Below are positions 6,676-13,363 of a stretch of DNA of 18,107 nucleotides, piece after piece. Under the pieces are notes generated by a model. That model was given only the letters and a program-made list of their open reading frames with translations, searched no databases and was not told the origin of the DNA. Both the position numbers and the translations under genes were made by a program. Position 1 is the stretch's first letter, and every line of letters begins with the position of its first letter. The DNA lies in assembly GCA_003232155.1 (NCBI GenBank), contig QILY01000314.1, positions 1 to 18,107 of the forward strand. The letters run 5' to 3'. This DNA comes from Maribacter sp. GTDB taxonomy: Bacteria; Bacteroidota; Bacteroidia; Flavobacteriales; Flavobacteriaceae.

Positions 6676-7407
6676 TCACTTTATCTTATAGACTAACTTT
6701 ATGGTAATTGATGCTGTTTTTTCTTTTGAACTGGTATTAAATGTGCCGCCCCAAGAGTGGTTTTCTTTTGAATTTTGACCTGTGATTTGAAAAATACCCA
6801 TTTTTGCAGACTTTAATTTTCCGAGTTTTCCTCCAGAAAATTCAGCTATTTTCTCAGCTCTAACTCTAGCATCTTCAGTCGCTTTTGATATCATTTCTAT
6901 TTTAAGATCGGCAAGTTTTGTATAATAATAGCGAGGAGATTCAGAATATAATTGTATTCCTTTATTTAAAAGTTCTGTAACTTCTCTTGAAATATTTTCA
7001 ATTTTACCTACTTCTTTAGATTCTATCTGAATAGACTGTGTCAATTGATATCCAGAAAACTCTTCACCAGCGTAATTGCCATCTTTTCCATAGTTTGTTT
7101 TGGTTTTTTGTTTGGTTTCTACAGCACTAAAAACAAGATTACTTAAAGAGACTCCTTTTTCTGTTAAATATTGTTTAATTAACTCTTTGTCTTTTTCTAA
7201 TGTTAAGTATGCTTGTTTTAAATCAATGTTTTCTGCTTGAAATTTCCCTTCCCATACAATAAGGTCTGAAGTGAAATCAGTCTTTCCTAAGCCTGTTATT
7301 TGAATTTTTCCTTCCGTTTTATTTCTGTCAACATACGCTTTTCCAAGGAAAATAGAAGAGACAATTATTGCAATACTAAAAATTATTGAACTTGTGTATT
7401 TTTTCAT
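6676..7407 (-). CDS. SIMPL domain-containing protein (DUF541), exported or membrane-anchored
   Basis: The 243-aa length and layout fit DUF541/SIMPL proteins: an N-terminal hydrophobic segment (residues 5-25), then the IQITGLGKTDFTSDLIVWEGKF start of the domain. The conserved helix KATEDARVRAEKIAEFSGGKLGKL follows (about 177-200), and the closing strand is TASITIKLVYKIK. Bacterial SIMPL proteins are periplasmic oligomers of unclear biochemical role, linked in some species to oxidative-stress tolerance. The N-terminal segment lacks an obvious cleavage site (GKAYVDRNK follows it), so it may stay as an anchor. It is the first gene of the minus-strand block; its promoter must lie in the 7408-7857 gap. 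Confidence 0.9.
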   Translation of the reverse strand: MKKYTSSIIFSIAIIVSSIFLGKAYVDRNKTEGKIQITGLGKTDFTSDLIVWEGKFQAENIDLKQAYLTLEKDKELIKQYLTEKGVSLSNLVFSAVETKQKTKTNYGKDGNYAGEEFSGYQLTQSIQIESKEVGKIENISREVTELLNKGIQLYSESPRYYYTKLADLKIEMISKATEDARVRAEKIAEFSGGKLGKLKSAKMGIFQITGQNSKENHSWGGTFNTSSKEKTASITIKLVYKIK

Positions 7408-7621
7408 TTTTTGTGCTTTTATAGATTTTATTATATAGTTTGTTTACGTGGCAAGTTTAACATTTCTAGTTAAGAGTAATTACACTAGAAACCATGAAAG
7501 TATTATCCCTAGAAACAGGGTTTTCTTAAATCCGAAAAGAGTGTTCGTCACGAAAAGCCAAAAAATGTATGTTATAATATTGGCGTAGCTCAGAAAAAAA
7601 GTAACGCACTACATCGCAAAC

Positions 7622-7651
7622 ATACTATTTTTTTGATATGAAAAATAGTAT
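7622..7651. terminator. Perfect 11-bp AT-rich stem-loop, possible terminator
   Basis: ATACTATTTTT (7622-7632) pairs perfectly with AAAAATAGTAT (7641-7651) across an 8-nt loop. The T-run within the left arm and A-run in the right arm give U-tracts in either transcript direction. No gene clearly ends here, because the SIMPL gene reads away to the left and the transposase starts to the right. It may instead belong to an unannotated small RNA or be a relic of a mobile element. Confidence 0.35.
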
Positions 7652-7652
7652 A

Positions 7653-7670
7653 TCGATTAACTCGATTAAC
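7653..7670 (+). repeat. Tandem 9-bp duplication
   Basis: TCGATTAAC occurs twice with no spacer directly after the 11-bp stem-loop. This could be a target-site or slippage duplication, or paired binding half-sites; nothing else supports one over the other. Confidence 0.6.
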
Positions 7671-7797
7671 TTTGTTTTATAAATTTCTGTATAATTATAT
7701 TGTACATTTGCTCTTCAATTTACTGTCTTAATTTTGGGGGTATCATCATACTTCAAAGAATTCTAATGACTTTTTATTGGTCTTAAATTAGGGTTTA

Positions 7798-7829
7798 AAA
7801 CCCTGCAATTTCATTGCAGTACTTTAGTG
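7798..7829 (+). repeat. REP-like hairpin preceding the Y1 transposase
   Basis: CTGCAAT (7803-7809), loop TTC, ATTGCAG (7813-7819) form a 7-bp stem followed by TACTTTAGTG. The TTC loop, CTGC/GCAG stem base, preceding AAACC-type bases and trailing TTTAGT match the elements at 3524-3558 and 11246-11279. Its position 30-60 bp before the transposase start suits the left-end hairpin that an IS200-type or RAYT enzyme recognises. Confidence 0.65.
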
Positions 7830-7857
7830 ATGCGAAAAAATCTATACATTGGTGTTT

Positions 7858-8320
7858 ATGAGTTCGAATATAAGAAAAGGCTCGCATACTGTTAGTCGTT
7901 TGACCTGTCATATTGTTTGGTCGACCAAGTATTAGGTATAATGTATTGCATGGTGATCTTCAGTCTCGTTGCCGCGAACTTTTGATACAGGGATGTGAAT
8001 CCCATGGAATATCTATATTGAAAGGTGTAGTCAGTTCTGACCACGTTCATATACATATAGAATATGCTCCCAAACTTAGCGTAAGTTCCATAGTAAAAAG
8101 TTTGAAAGGTGGTTCCTCGCGAAAACTTCAACAGGAGTTTCCTTCCTTAAAAAAACGTTATTGGGGCAATCATTTTTGGGCAAGTGGCTATGGTGTTTGG
8201 AGTACGGGCAATATTACCGACAAAATGGTGAACGACTATTTAGAACATCATAGGCGGAAGGATTCGGGCGATAACACTAATTTTATACTAGTGTCGTGTC
8301 ATGCCTCAAATGGCGGATAA
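7858..8320 (+). pseudogene. tnpA: IS200/IS605-type Y1 (HUH) transposase, frameshifted
   Basis: TnpA of this family cuts and joins single-stranded DNA at hairpin ends through a tyrosine. The frame opens at ATG 7858 (MSSNIRKGSHTVSRLTCHIVW) and reads STKY, where one extra T at 7932-7933 puts TAG next. Skipping that base continues RYNVLHGDLQSRCRELL in the downstream frame. The HUH metal motif (SSDHVHIHIEY, near 8035-8067), the RNA/DNA-binding KSLKGGSSRKLQQEFP segment, KKRYWGNHFWASGYGVWSTGNITDKMV, and the catalytic Tyr in NDYLEHHRR are all present. Position +4 from that Tyr is His rather than the Gln of IS608 TnpA, as in many single-gene IS200/REP-associated transposases. The C-terminus reads NFILVSCHASNGG where relatives usually stop near NFILE, so the end may also be altered. 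Without a frameshift bypass the enzyme is dead. No TnpB partner is present. Confidence 0.9.
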
Positions 8321-8489
8321 GTCGCAGTTATTTTTTGAATTTTGTGAAATGATAAAAAGTAAGCATAGCCGTAGCTACGCGCGTCTTTTGAACAAAAACG
8401 AAAAAGAACAAGACTTGGTGCGTCATTTGAGGGGTGACAGGACACTAGTTATGAAAAACATTCCTGAATTATGTAGCCCAAGCGAATAG
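8301..8489 (+). CDS. Small ORF, 62 aa, doubtful
   Basis: This frame starts with ATG at 8301 inside the last 20 bases of the transposase relic and ends with TAG at 8487-8489. The product (MPQMADKSQLFFEFCEMIKS...LCSPSE) is charged and helical and has no known motif. Base use is fairly coding-like and richer in GC than flanking non-coding DNA, so it may be a remnant of a gene interrupted by the transposon. I see no start-site support and no homologous family; it could be non-functional. Confidence 0.3.
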   Translation: MPQMADKSQLFFEFCEMIKSKHSRSYARLLNKNEKEQDLVRHLRGDRTLVMKNIPELCSPSE

Positions 8490-8651
8490 TCTATTTTAAT
8501 AGAATCAATGGCTCTCCCTTTATCATTCATTTTCCAGTTTCGGTTTCTAATTGGTATTACACCCCATTTTCAGGGATGACCATTTCACTGAAATTAGGTC
8601 TATTATATCAAAAATAACCTCTGATATTTGTACCAAACAAAATGAATACCC

Positions 8652-8671
8652 GTTGTACCTAAGAATACAAC
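8652..8671. promoter_or_regulatory. Short hairpin in the leader of the YbjN/protease operon
   Basis: GTTGTA (8652-8657) and TACAAC (8666-8671) can pair across an 8-nt loop, 30 bp before the ATG of the 389-aa gene. It may lie in the 5' leader of the transcript or mark an operator. The rest of 8490-8701 contains no gene, and I could not identify a clean TAnnTTTG promoter in it. Confidence 0.3.
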
Positions 8672-8701
8672 TTATTACTATTTTTTAAAAAACAACTTTC
8701 T

Positions 8702-9871
8702 ATGAAAAACGTATTACCAAAATTTCAGAGACCGATACAAGGTATAACCGAACCCCGTACAGATATCTCACACTGGAACAAGGCGACGGAAGCCTATGAT
8801 ATCGAAGATTACAAAACATCTCTTATAGAGACCATAAACTATATAAACCCTGAATTGTTATCGAACAAAGATACCAATGAACACATAGCTCTGGTTCGCG
8901 GACAGGGTTCTGCCGAAATACAGGTCAATGTAAGTGAAACGACATTTTCGGTAAAAGCACCTTTTCTGAAAATAACCAACAATACAAACAAAGTTGCCCT
9001 TTATCGAAAAATTGCCGAGATAAACTTTAATCCGCTGACACTATCACAGATACAACTTAAGCAAGATACTCTTTGGTTCGAATATGAAACGCCAATTTCG
9101 CTTTGTCAACCCTTTAAAGTATATGGTGTGTTACATGAAATTTGTGTTTATGCCGATAAATACGATGATGAGTTTGTAGAAAAATACAAAGCCGATTTTT
9201 ATCAAGAAGCCAATACACAACCACTTACAGGTAGCGAAGCAGAACAAGTATGGCAACAGATCAATGACATACTTACAGAATATAAAGAACATAGCAACTA
9301 CTTTCAAGAAAAAAGATGGGATAGCTTTCAATGGAACCTTATGGTCATCGCAATGCTAAAAATCGCGAACATGCCATACGTTCATGGCGCCCTTCGTACA
9401 AAATTAAAAGAATACGTTGATAACCTGTTCAACACTCAAATTGATTTTCAATATAGAATTGACAAAGGCACTAATTTCATGCAAAAACTTTGCGCCAAGA
9501 CCAAAGAAGACTTTATGAAAGATGCTTACCATGCAGAAACCTTTATTTCATTAAAGTGGCGCAGCTCGGTCAAGATATTGCAAGATGATGCCAAATACCT
9601 AGAAAATACTGTCGCCAAATACGTCAAAGAAGAGGACCACTTCGCCTTGTGCTATTTTCTTCAGTACAATTTTCTTTATACGATTTACAATTTTAATATG
9701 GAAGAACTGCACAAAAATGCTCTTTATGATGTTTTGGAAAAAACCTCAGGTCTTGAACCGGACCAGGCCGCCCCAAAGCTTTTAGAAACATACTACAGCT
9801 TTTTAAATGGTGACACAAAGGCTGTCTCAAAAAATAGCGGTAAAGATTTTTTCACTAAACTTTTTGGATAA
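8702..9871 (+). CDS. Cytosolic protein with YbjN-like (type III chaperone-like fold) N-terminal domain and all-helical C-terminus
   Basis: This 389-aa protein has no signal peptide. Residues ~70-160 show the YbjN/type III secretion chaperone-like pattern: a beta-rich AEIQVNVSETTFSVKAPFLKI, then NKVALYRKIAEINFNPL, a strand IQLKQDTLWFEYETPISL, and a closing helix YGVLHEICVYADKYDDEF. Residues 175-389 are long helices (LTGSEAEQVWQQINDILTEY, EDHFALCYFLQYNFLYTIYNF) of unknown fold. The final FFTKLFG tail resembles a short docking peptide. It is the first gene of a two-gene operon; the serine protease gene starts 23 bp after its stop and itself ends in a YbjN-like domain. The shared domain suggests the two proteins bind one another, with this one as adaptor, sensor or inhibitor. 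That role is inference; only the domain resemblance is read from the sequence. Confidence 0.8.
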   Translation: MKNVLPKFQRPIQGITEPRTDISHWNKATEAYDIEDYKTSLIETINYINPELLSNKDTNEHIALVRGQGSAEIQVNVSETTFSVKAPFLKITNNTNKVALYRKIAEINFNPLTLSQIQLKQDTLWFEYETPISLCQPFKVYGVLHEICVYADKYDDEFVEKYKADFYQEANTQPLTGSEAEQVWQQINDILTEYKEHSNYFQEKRWDSFQWNLMVIAMLKIANMPYVHGALRTKLKEYVDNLFNTQIDFQYRIDKGTNFMQKLCAKTKEDFMKDAYHAETFISLKWRSSVKILQDDAKYLENTVAKYVKEEDHFALCYFLQYNFLYTIYNFNMEELHKNALYDVLEKTSGLEPDQAAPKLLETYYSFLNGDTKAVSKNSGKDFFTKLFG

Positions 9872-9894
9872 CCAACTAAATCACATACAATATT

Positions 9895-10959
9895 ATGGAA
9901 AATATAAAAAAATCAGTTTTTAAAATCATAACAGCCTCTGGAACCGGAAGTGGATTCGTTATAAGTGGAAAAAACCAAATAATAACCAACTATCATGTAG
10001 TAGCAGGTGAAAAAATTGTAGCTGTCGAAGACTATAAAAAAGATAGGTTTGTTGCCAATGTAGTCATGATAAACCCAGAAGTGGACCTGGCATTTTTAAC
10101 TATCGATGGGTTCAAAAACCTCGAAACCGAAATTACATTGAATAAAGATATAGTCCTTTCAAGTACGCAAAAGGTCTATATCAACGGATACCCTTTTGGA
10201 ATGCCCTATACCATTACCGAAGGTATCATATCATCACCAAGCCAACCCATAGGAACCAGACATTATATACAAACCGATGCCGCCGTGAATCCAGGAAACT
10301 CGGGAGGCCCCATGCTAAACAAAATGGGAAACCTGGTTGGCGTAACCACTTCTAAATTCGCCAATGCCGACAACGTTGGCTTTGGTGTAAAACACAATGA
10401 CTTGATAAAGGAAATCGATGATTTTACCTACTCGGACAATTCGTTCAGGGTCAAATGTAACTCATGTGACGTATACATTGAACAGGAAATAGAGTTCTGC
10501 GCCAACTGTGGAAATGATATGGATATTTCAATTTGGGAAGAATTTGAAAAAAGCCATTTTGCCAATTTCGTGGAAGGGGCCCTGACCGAATTGGGAATGG
10601 ATCCCGTTCTAGGAAGGGACGGAAAGGATTCCTGGGAGTTTCATCAAGGCAGTGCCCTAATAAGAATCTTTGTTTATAATAGGGATTATCTTATCGCAAC
10701 ATCACCCCTGAACCAATTGCCAAAACAAAACCTTAAGGAACTATTGGAGTATTTGTTGCAAAAGAACGTTGAACCCTATTCTTTGTCAATATATGAGAAC
10801 AGTATTTATATATCCTACCGAACGCACCTTTCCGATATTTTTACGGGTCATGCAGGTACGATAAAAGAAAACATCAAAAACCTATCACTAAAGGCCGATG
10901 ATCTAGATGATTTCTTTAAGGATACTTATGGGTGTGAAATGGCAATAGAAGCCAAATAA
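9895..10959 (+). CDS. Cytosolic trypsin-like serine protease with zinc ribbon and YbjN-like C-terminal domain
   Basis: The N-terminal ~175 residues are a trypsin-like (S1C/DegP-type core) protease without signal peptide. The triad is visible: His34 in ITNYHVVAG, Asp64 in NPEVDLAFL, Ser136 in NPGNSGGPM; GTGSGFVI at 16-23 is the usual first-strand motif. There is no PDZ domain. Instead residues 188-205 form a CxxC-X10-CxxC zinc ribbon (CNSC...CANC). Residues ~220-345 form a YbjN-like domain (FVEGALTELGMDPVL, SALIRIFVYNRDYLIATSPL, LPKQNLKELLEYLLQKNVE, NSIYISYRTHLSDI). An intact triad implies an active intracellular peptidase. The zinc ribbon and YbjN parts presumably select a substrate or partner, the obvious candidate being the 389-aa product encoded just upstream. 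Its cellular role is unknown; a stress or defence role is conceivable because trypsin-like effectors are common there, but the sequence does not prove it. Confidence 0.9.
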   Translation: MENIKKSVFKIITASGTGSGFVISGKNQIITNYHVVAGEKIVAVEDYKKDRFVANVVMINPEVDLAFLTIDGFKNLETEITLNKDIVLSSTQKVYINGYPFGMPYTITEGIISSPSQPIGTRHYIQTDAAVNPGNSGGPMLNKMGNLVGVTTSKFANADNVGFGVKHNDLIKEIDDFTYSDNSFRVKCNSCDVYIEQEIEFCANCGNDMDISIWEEFEKSHFANFVEGALTELGMDPVLGRDGKDSWEFHQGSALIRIFVYNRDYLIATSPLNQLPKQNLKELLEYLLQKNVEPYSLSIYENSIYISYRTHLSDIFTGHAGTIKENIKNLSLKADDLDDFFKDTYGCEMAIEAK

Positions 10960-11181
10960 GTAAAGTACCTGAGGGCAAGCCCGAGGCATTGAGGAATTCA
11001 CCTTCGCCTGCTAGACGGGCAAGTCCGCCTGAATGACAAAGTCAGGCTGGTCTAACTATTGGACGGGTTAAACCTACTGGTGGGAATAAAATGAATTGTA
11101 TCGACTACAAGCTGGTAAGGATCAACAAACCAAACAACAATATTAATTGGGAAGTTTAAAACAAAAAAAAAGCATGGTTGT

Positions 11182-11218
11182 TTTTAGCTTCCCGACCAAA
11201 AATCGGGACAGGCTAAAA
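11182..11218. repeat. Imperfect inverted repeat, 14-16 nt arms
   Basis: The left arm TTTTAGCTTCCCGA (11182-11195) pairs with TCGGGACAGGCTAAAA (11203-11218) around a 7-nt loop, with one 2-nt bulge and one mismatch. The symmetry extends through A/T ends, so the structure would end in a U-run when transcribed in either direction and could act as a terminator. Its distance from the protease stop (over 200 bp) makes that assignment uncertain. Confidence 0.55.
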
Positions 11219-11245
11219 TTGAGTTACAGTTCCTTCGTTAAAAAA

Positions 11246-11279
11246 ACTTCTGCGCTTTCAGTGCAGGGTGGTTTAGTTT
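11246..11279. repeat. REP-like hairpin element, second copy
   Basis: CTGCGCT (11250-11256), loop TTC, AGTGCAG (11260-11266) form a 7-bp stem with one G-T pair, followed by GGTGGTTTAGTT. From the stem end onward 24 bases are identical to the copy at 3535-3558, and the stem base and trailing TTTAGT match the hairpin next to the Y1 transposase. Confidence 0.75.
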
Positions 11280-11406
11280 TTCTACAACTAATGTCGTCTG
11301 AAGTAAAATTATTGAATTTATTCCTACTTTTGGATCCCTATTGATTAGGGGTAGAATGAACAATTTCATTTCTGTTAAAGTTCTATCTAATTATTTTTAA
11401 ACCATT

Positions 11407-12006
11407 ATGAGATCCGTGGAAGAACAAACCTACTGGACAAAGAGGTATAAAAATCAACAAACGGGCTGGAACATTGGCTACCCTTCTACCCCCATAAAGG
11501 AATATATAGATCAACTTACCAATAAAGAAATTTCAATTTTAATACCTGGAGCGGGCAATGCCTATGAAGCAGAATATCTATGGAAAAAAGGATTTAAAAA
11601 TGTAACTGTGATGGATATTTCTGAAATACCCCTGATGGATTTTCAAAAAAGAAATCCTGAATTTCCAAAGTCACAACTTTTACTTGAAGATTTTTTTCAG
11701 CACAAAACCCAATACGATCTCATCTTCGAGCAAACTTTTTTCTGCTCTTTCATACCTACGGATGATAACCGAAATGTTTATGCCGAACAAATGGCAAAAC
11801 TTCTAAAACCCAACAAAAAATTGGTTGGGGTCTGGTTTGATATTCCCTTAACAGGGAATATGGAAAAACGACCTTTTGGAGGTGATAAAAAATTGTATTT
11901 AAGCTATTTAGAGCCTTTTTTCGAAACTATAACCTATGAACGGTGTTACAATTCGATTCCCCCTAGAATGGGGAATGAATTGTTTGGGATATTTAAAAAA
12001 AGATAG
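11407..12006 (+). CDS. SAM-dependent methyltransferase, TPMT family
   Basis: The 199-aa product matches the thiopurine S-methyltransferase family. It has the N-terminal YWTKRYKNQQTGWNIGYPSTPI signature (residues 9-30), class I SAM-binding motif I ILIPGAGNAYEAEYL (44-58), an acidic residue after strand 2 (VTVMDISE, Asp70), and the family-specific YDLIFEQTFFCSF block (103-115). The closing segment is LLKPNKKLVGVWFD. Bacterial members methylate sulfur, selenium, tellurium or halide acceptors; the real substrate here is unknown. It should be a soluble cytoplasmic enzyme. It is monocistronic on the plus strand, and its stop lies 8 bp from the stop of the convergent membrane-protein gene. Confidence 0.92.
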   Translation: MRSVEEQTYWTKRYKNQQTGWNIGYPSTPIKEYIDQLTNKEISILIPGAGNAYEAEYLWKKGFKNVTVMDISEIPLMDFQKRNPEFPKSQLLLEDFFQHKTQYDLIFEQTFFCSFIPTDDNRNVYAEQMAKLLKPNKKLVGVWFDIPLTGNMEKRPFGGDKKLYLSYLEPFFETITYERCYNSIPPRMGNELFGIFKKR

Positions 12007-12014
12007 GCAATCTA

Positions 12015-12557
12015 CTAAGTTTTTTTGGCTTGAAAGTAGTTTGTAATAATTCTTGGAATCTTATAAAGAAGAAAAAACACCAAAGCGAACAAACTTCCAA
12101 AAACTATAGGTATAATTGCCCCAAAGGTAAAGGTAGAGCCAAGTACCCAACCTAGTAGATACTCAGGTTTGTATAGTGGAAAAAAGAATGCCAAAACAAA
12201 AATAGTGCCCATTATATAGTCAGTTACTTCAATACTGTTCATAAAGCAAACCGCAATTGCAATAGAAACCAAAGCAGCAGCAATACATCGAAGTATTACA
12301 ATTCGAAGGCTTTCTGAAGCGACGGGCAAGTCACTCCCATCTGTTCTTTTATGAATACGGTAGAGCAAAAACCAGGTGAAAAATGGAAGGGTTAAACCAC
12401 CCCACCAATTGGGTATTCCCGGTAAATCTTTATCATGCAAAAGATAATGGGTTGGTATACCACCGTGAAAATGGTCCCAAGCCAAATGACCCCAAATTAA
12501 AAGGGTCACAATTATGGTAATGGTTATGCGAAGTCTTAGCGATAGTTTATCATTCAT
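12015..12557 (-). CDS. Hypothetical integral membrane protein, 180 aa
   Basis: The protein has about four or five membrane helices: residues ~8-24 (ITITIIVTLLIWGHLAW), ~50-66 (WWGGLTLPFFTWFLLYR), ~85-105, ~112-127 and ~135-167 (GWVLGSTFTFGAIIPIVFGSLFALVFFLLYK). Between the first two is an outward or inward loop with DHFHGGIPTHYLLHDKDLPGIPNWWGG. Its His and Asp residues are the only hint of a metal or substrate site. Relatives with a similar HFHGG...NWWGG loop are widespread as uncharacterised membrane proteins, as far as I recall. It converges on the TPMT gene with only 8 bp between stops. No function is assigned. Confidence 0.8.
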   Translation of the reverse strand: MNDKLSLRLRITITIIVTLLIWGHLAWDHFHGGIPTHYLLHDKDLPGIPNWWGGLTLPFFTWFLLYRIHKRTDGSDLPVASESLRIVILRCIAAALVSIAIAVCFMNSIEVTDYIMGTIFVLAFFFPLYKPEYLLGWVLGSTFTFGAIIPIVFGSLFALVFFLLYKIPRIITNYFQAKKT

Positions 12558-12749
12558 GATATTTAGTTTGGCTCTCTATGCTATAAGACGCTGATTTTTA
12601 CATAATATTTATCTAAAGATAGTTTATTCGTGTTAATTATAGGACGCCAGGGAATTCGCATTTAAACTTTCATAATAAATTCTCTGTAAGAATTATCTTA
12701 GTTGCTTTAAACCTTTTGGTTAGTTTGGGTTTTTTAGTTGATTCTTAGA

Positions 12750-13280
12750 CTATATCACCTCCTGAAATTGCTCGATTTTAGTTTTCAATTCTTTATTTAA
12801 CTCTGCATTGATCAACTGTCCATTTTGAAAATTAGTATGAAAAGAGGGCAATGAAAACTGGGCAATAACATTACCGCCTAAATGTGGCATCAAGTTGCCA
12901 ACAAACCCTAGCACGCCTGCTCCTCCTCTACCTCCAGGAGACGCTGCCATTAATAACATTGGTTTGTTAGCCCAGAATTTCATATCAATTCTAGATGTCC
13001 AATCCCAAAGGTTTTTGAAGGCTGCGGATGGCATACCGTTATATTCCGCCAAGGATAAAACAATAGCATCGACAGATTCGATACGGCTTTTAAATTGCTT
13101 TGCATTCTCAGGAATACCAGCAGATGCTTCCAAATCTGGACTATACAATGGTAAAACCATTTCCTCCCAATCTGCGGTGATAACTTCTACACCTCCGATC
13201 TGATTGGCTACGTAAGTAGCGAATAATGTATTAATGGATGTTGAACTATTGCTTGCGCCCAAGGCTAGAACTTTTTTCAT
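12750..13280 (-). CDS. NADPH-dependent FMN reductase family protein (flavodoxin-like)
   Basis: This 176-aa protein carries the FMN-reductase signatures. GASNSSTSINTLFA at residues 8-21 is the phosphate-binding loop, AEYNGMPSAAFKNLWDW at 78-94 is the isoalloxazine-contacting loop, and SPGGRGGAGVLG at 114-125 is the third loop. Such enzymes use NAD(P)H to reduce FMN, quinones, azo dyes or chromate and often protect against redox stress. It is cytosolic. It starts 83 bp after the stop of a Crp/Fnr-type regulator on the same strand. The gap contains a perfect 14-bp palindrome followed by a TAACTTTA box (13317-13324, minus strand) that could be a -7 element, so control by that regulator is plausible. 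Confidence 0.93.
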   Translation of the reverse strand: MKKVLALGASNSSTSINTLFATYVANQIGGVEVITADWEEMVLPLYSPDLEASAGIPENAKQFKSRIESVDAIVLSLAEYNGMPSAAFKNLWDWTSRIDMKFWANKPMLLMAASPGGRGGAGVLGFVGNLMPHLGGNVIAQFSLPSFHTNFQNGQLINAELNKELKTKIEQFQEVI

Positions 13281-13337
13281 TTCTTATCTATTTTAAGTTT
13301 TGAAATGTAAAGTTCTTAAAGTTAGTCTAGGAATGCA

Positions 13338-13351
13338 TTAACCTAGGTTAA
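13338..13351. promoter_or_regulatory. Perfect 14-bp palindrome, candidate Crp/Fnr-type operator
   Basis: TTAACCTAGGTTAA reads identically on both strands. It has the 5-4-5 layout (TTAAC-CTAG-GTTAA) of Crp/Fnr half-sites, such as the classic Fnr site TTGAT-N4-ATCAA. It lies 58 bp upstream of the FMN reductase ATG, directly after the gene for a Crp/Fnr-type protein. A possible Bacteroidota -7 box (TAACTTTA on the minus strand, 13317-13324) is 13 bp further downstream, so the palindrome would overlap the -33 region. Confidence 0.55.
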
Positions 13352-13363
13352 GAAATGAAAATG

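Larger units (their letters stand above)
7408..7857. other. Intergenic region with several hairpins and a tandem repeat
   Basis: No coding frame is convincing here. The stretch separates the minus-strand SIMPL gene from the plus-strand transposase relic, so promoters for both directions may be present, but I cannot place them firmly. It holds an 11-bp perfect hairpin (7622-7651), a 7-bp inverted pair GTATGTT/AACATAC (7568-7574 and 7619-7625) enclosing AT-poor sequence, and a 9-bp tandem duplication (7653-7670). A near-palindrome AGGGTTT-A-AAACCCT lies at 7790-7804. The right edge merges into the hairpin preceding the transposase. Confidence 0.6.
10960..11406. other. Hairpin-rich non-coding stretch, possible decayed mobile element
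   Basis: No convincing gene lies here. The first ~150 bp are clearly richer in GC than the surroundings and hold small inverted repeats: GGGC-AA-GCCC with flanking CCT/AGG at 10968-10985, and GCCTGA...TCAGGC around 11026-11046. A 22-codon frame (11091-11159, MNCIDYKLVRINKPNNNI...) reads like the tail of a protein but is too short to call. A long imperfect hairpin (11182-11218) and a REP-like element (11246-11279) follow. The mixture looks like intergenic repeat units of the kind spread by RAYT-type enzymes. Confidence 0.5.

Noticed and set aside
7568..7625. Possible integron attC-like site (GTATGTT...AACATAC)
   Set aside because: The core orientation is wrong: attC needs AAC on the left and GTT on the right, and no integrase or cassette array is nearby.
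7892..8131. 79-codon minus-strand frame
   Set aside because: It lies antisense to the transposase HUH region and has no protein-like features.
8540..8620. Right end of the IS200-type element
   Set aside because: Only a short ATTTCA-C-TGAAAT symmetry was found; it does not share the TTC-loop hairpin pattern, so no right end can be claimed.
11147..11344. 65-codon plus-strand frame across the hairpins
   Set aside because: It reads straight through an inverted repeat and the REP-like element, its composition is not coding-like, and the product has no recognisable features.
12895..13203. 102-codon plus-strand frame opposite the FMN reductase
   Set aside because: It is the antisense shadow of conserved FMN-reductase motifs.
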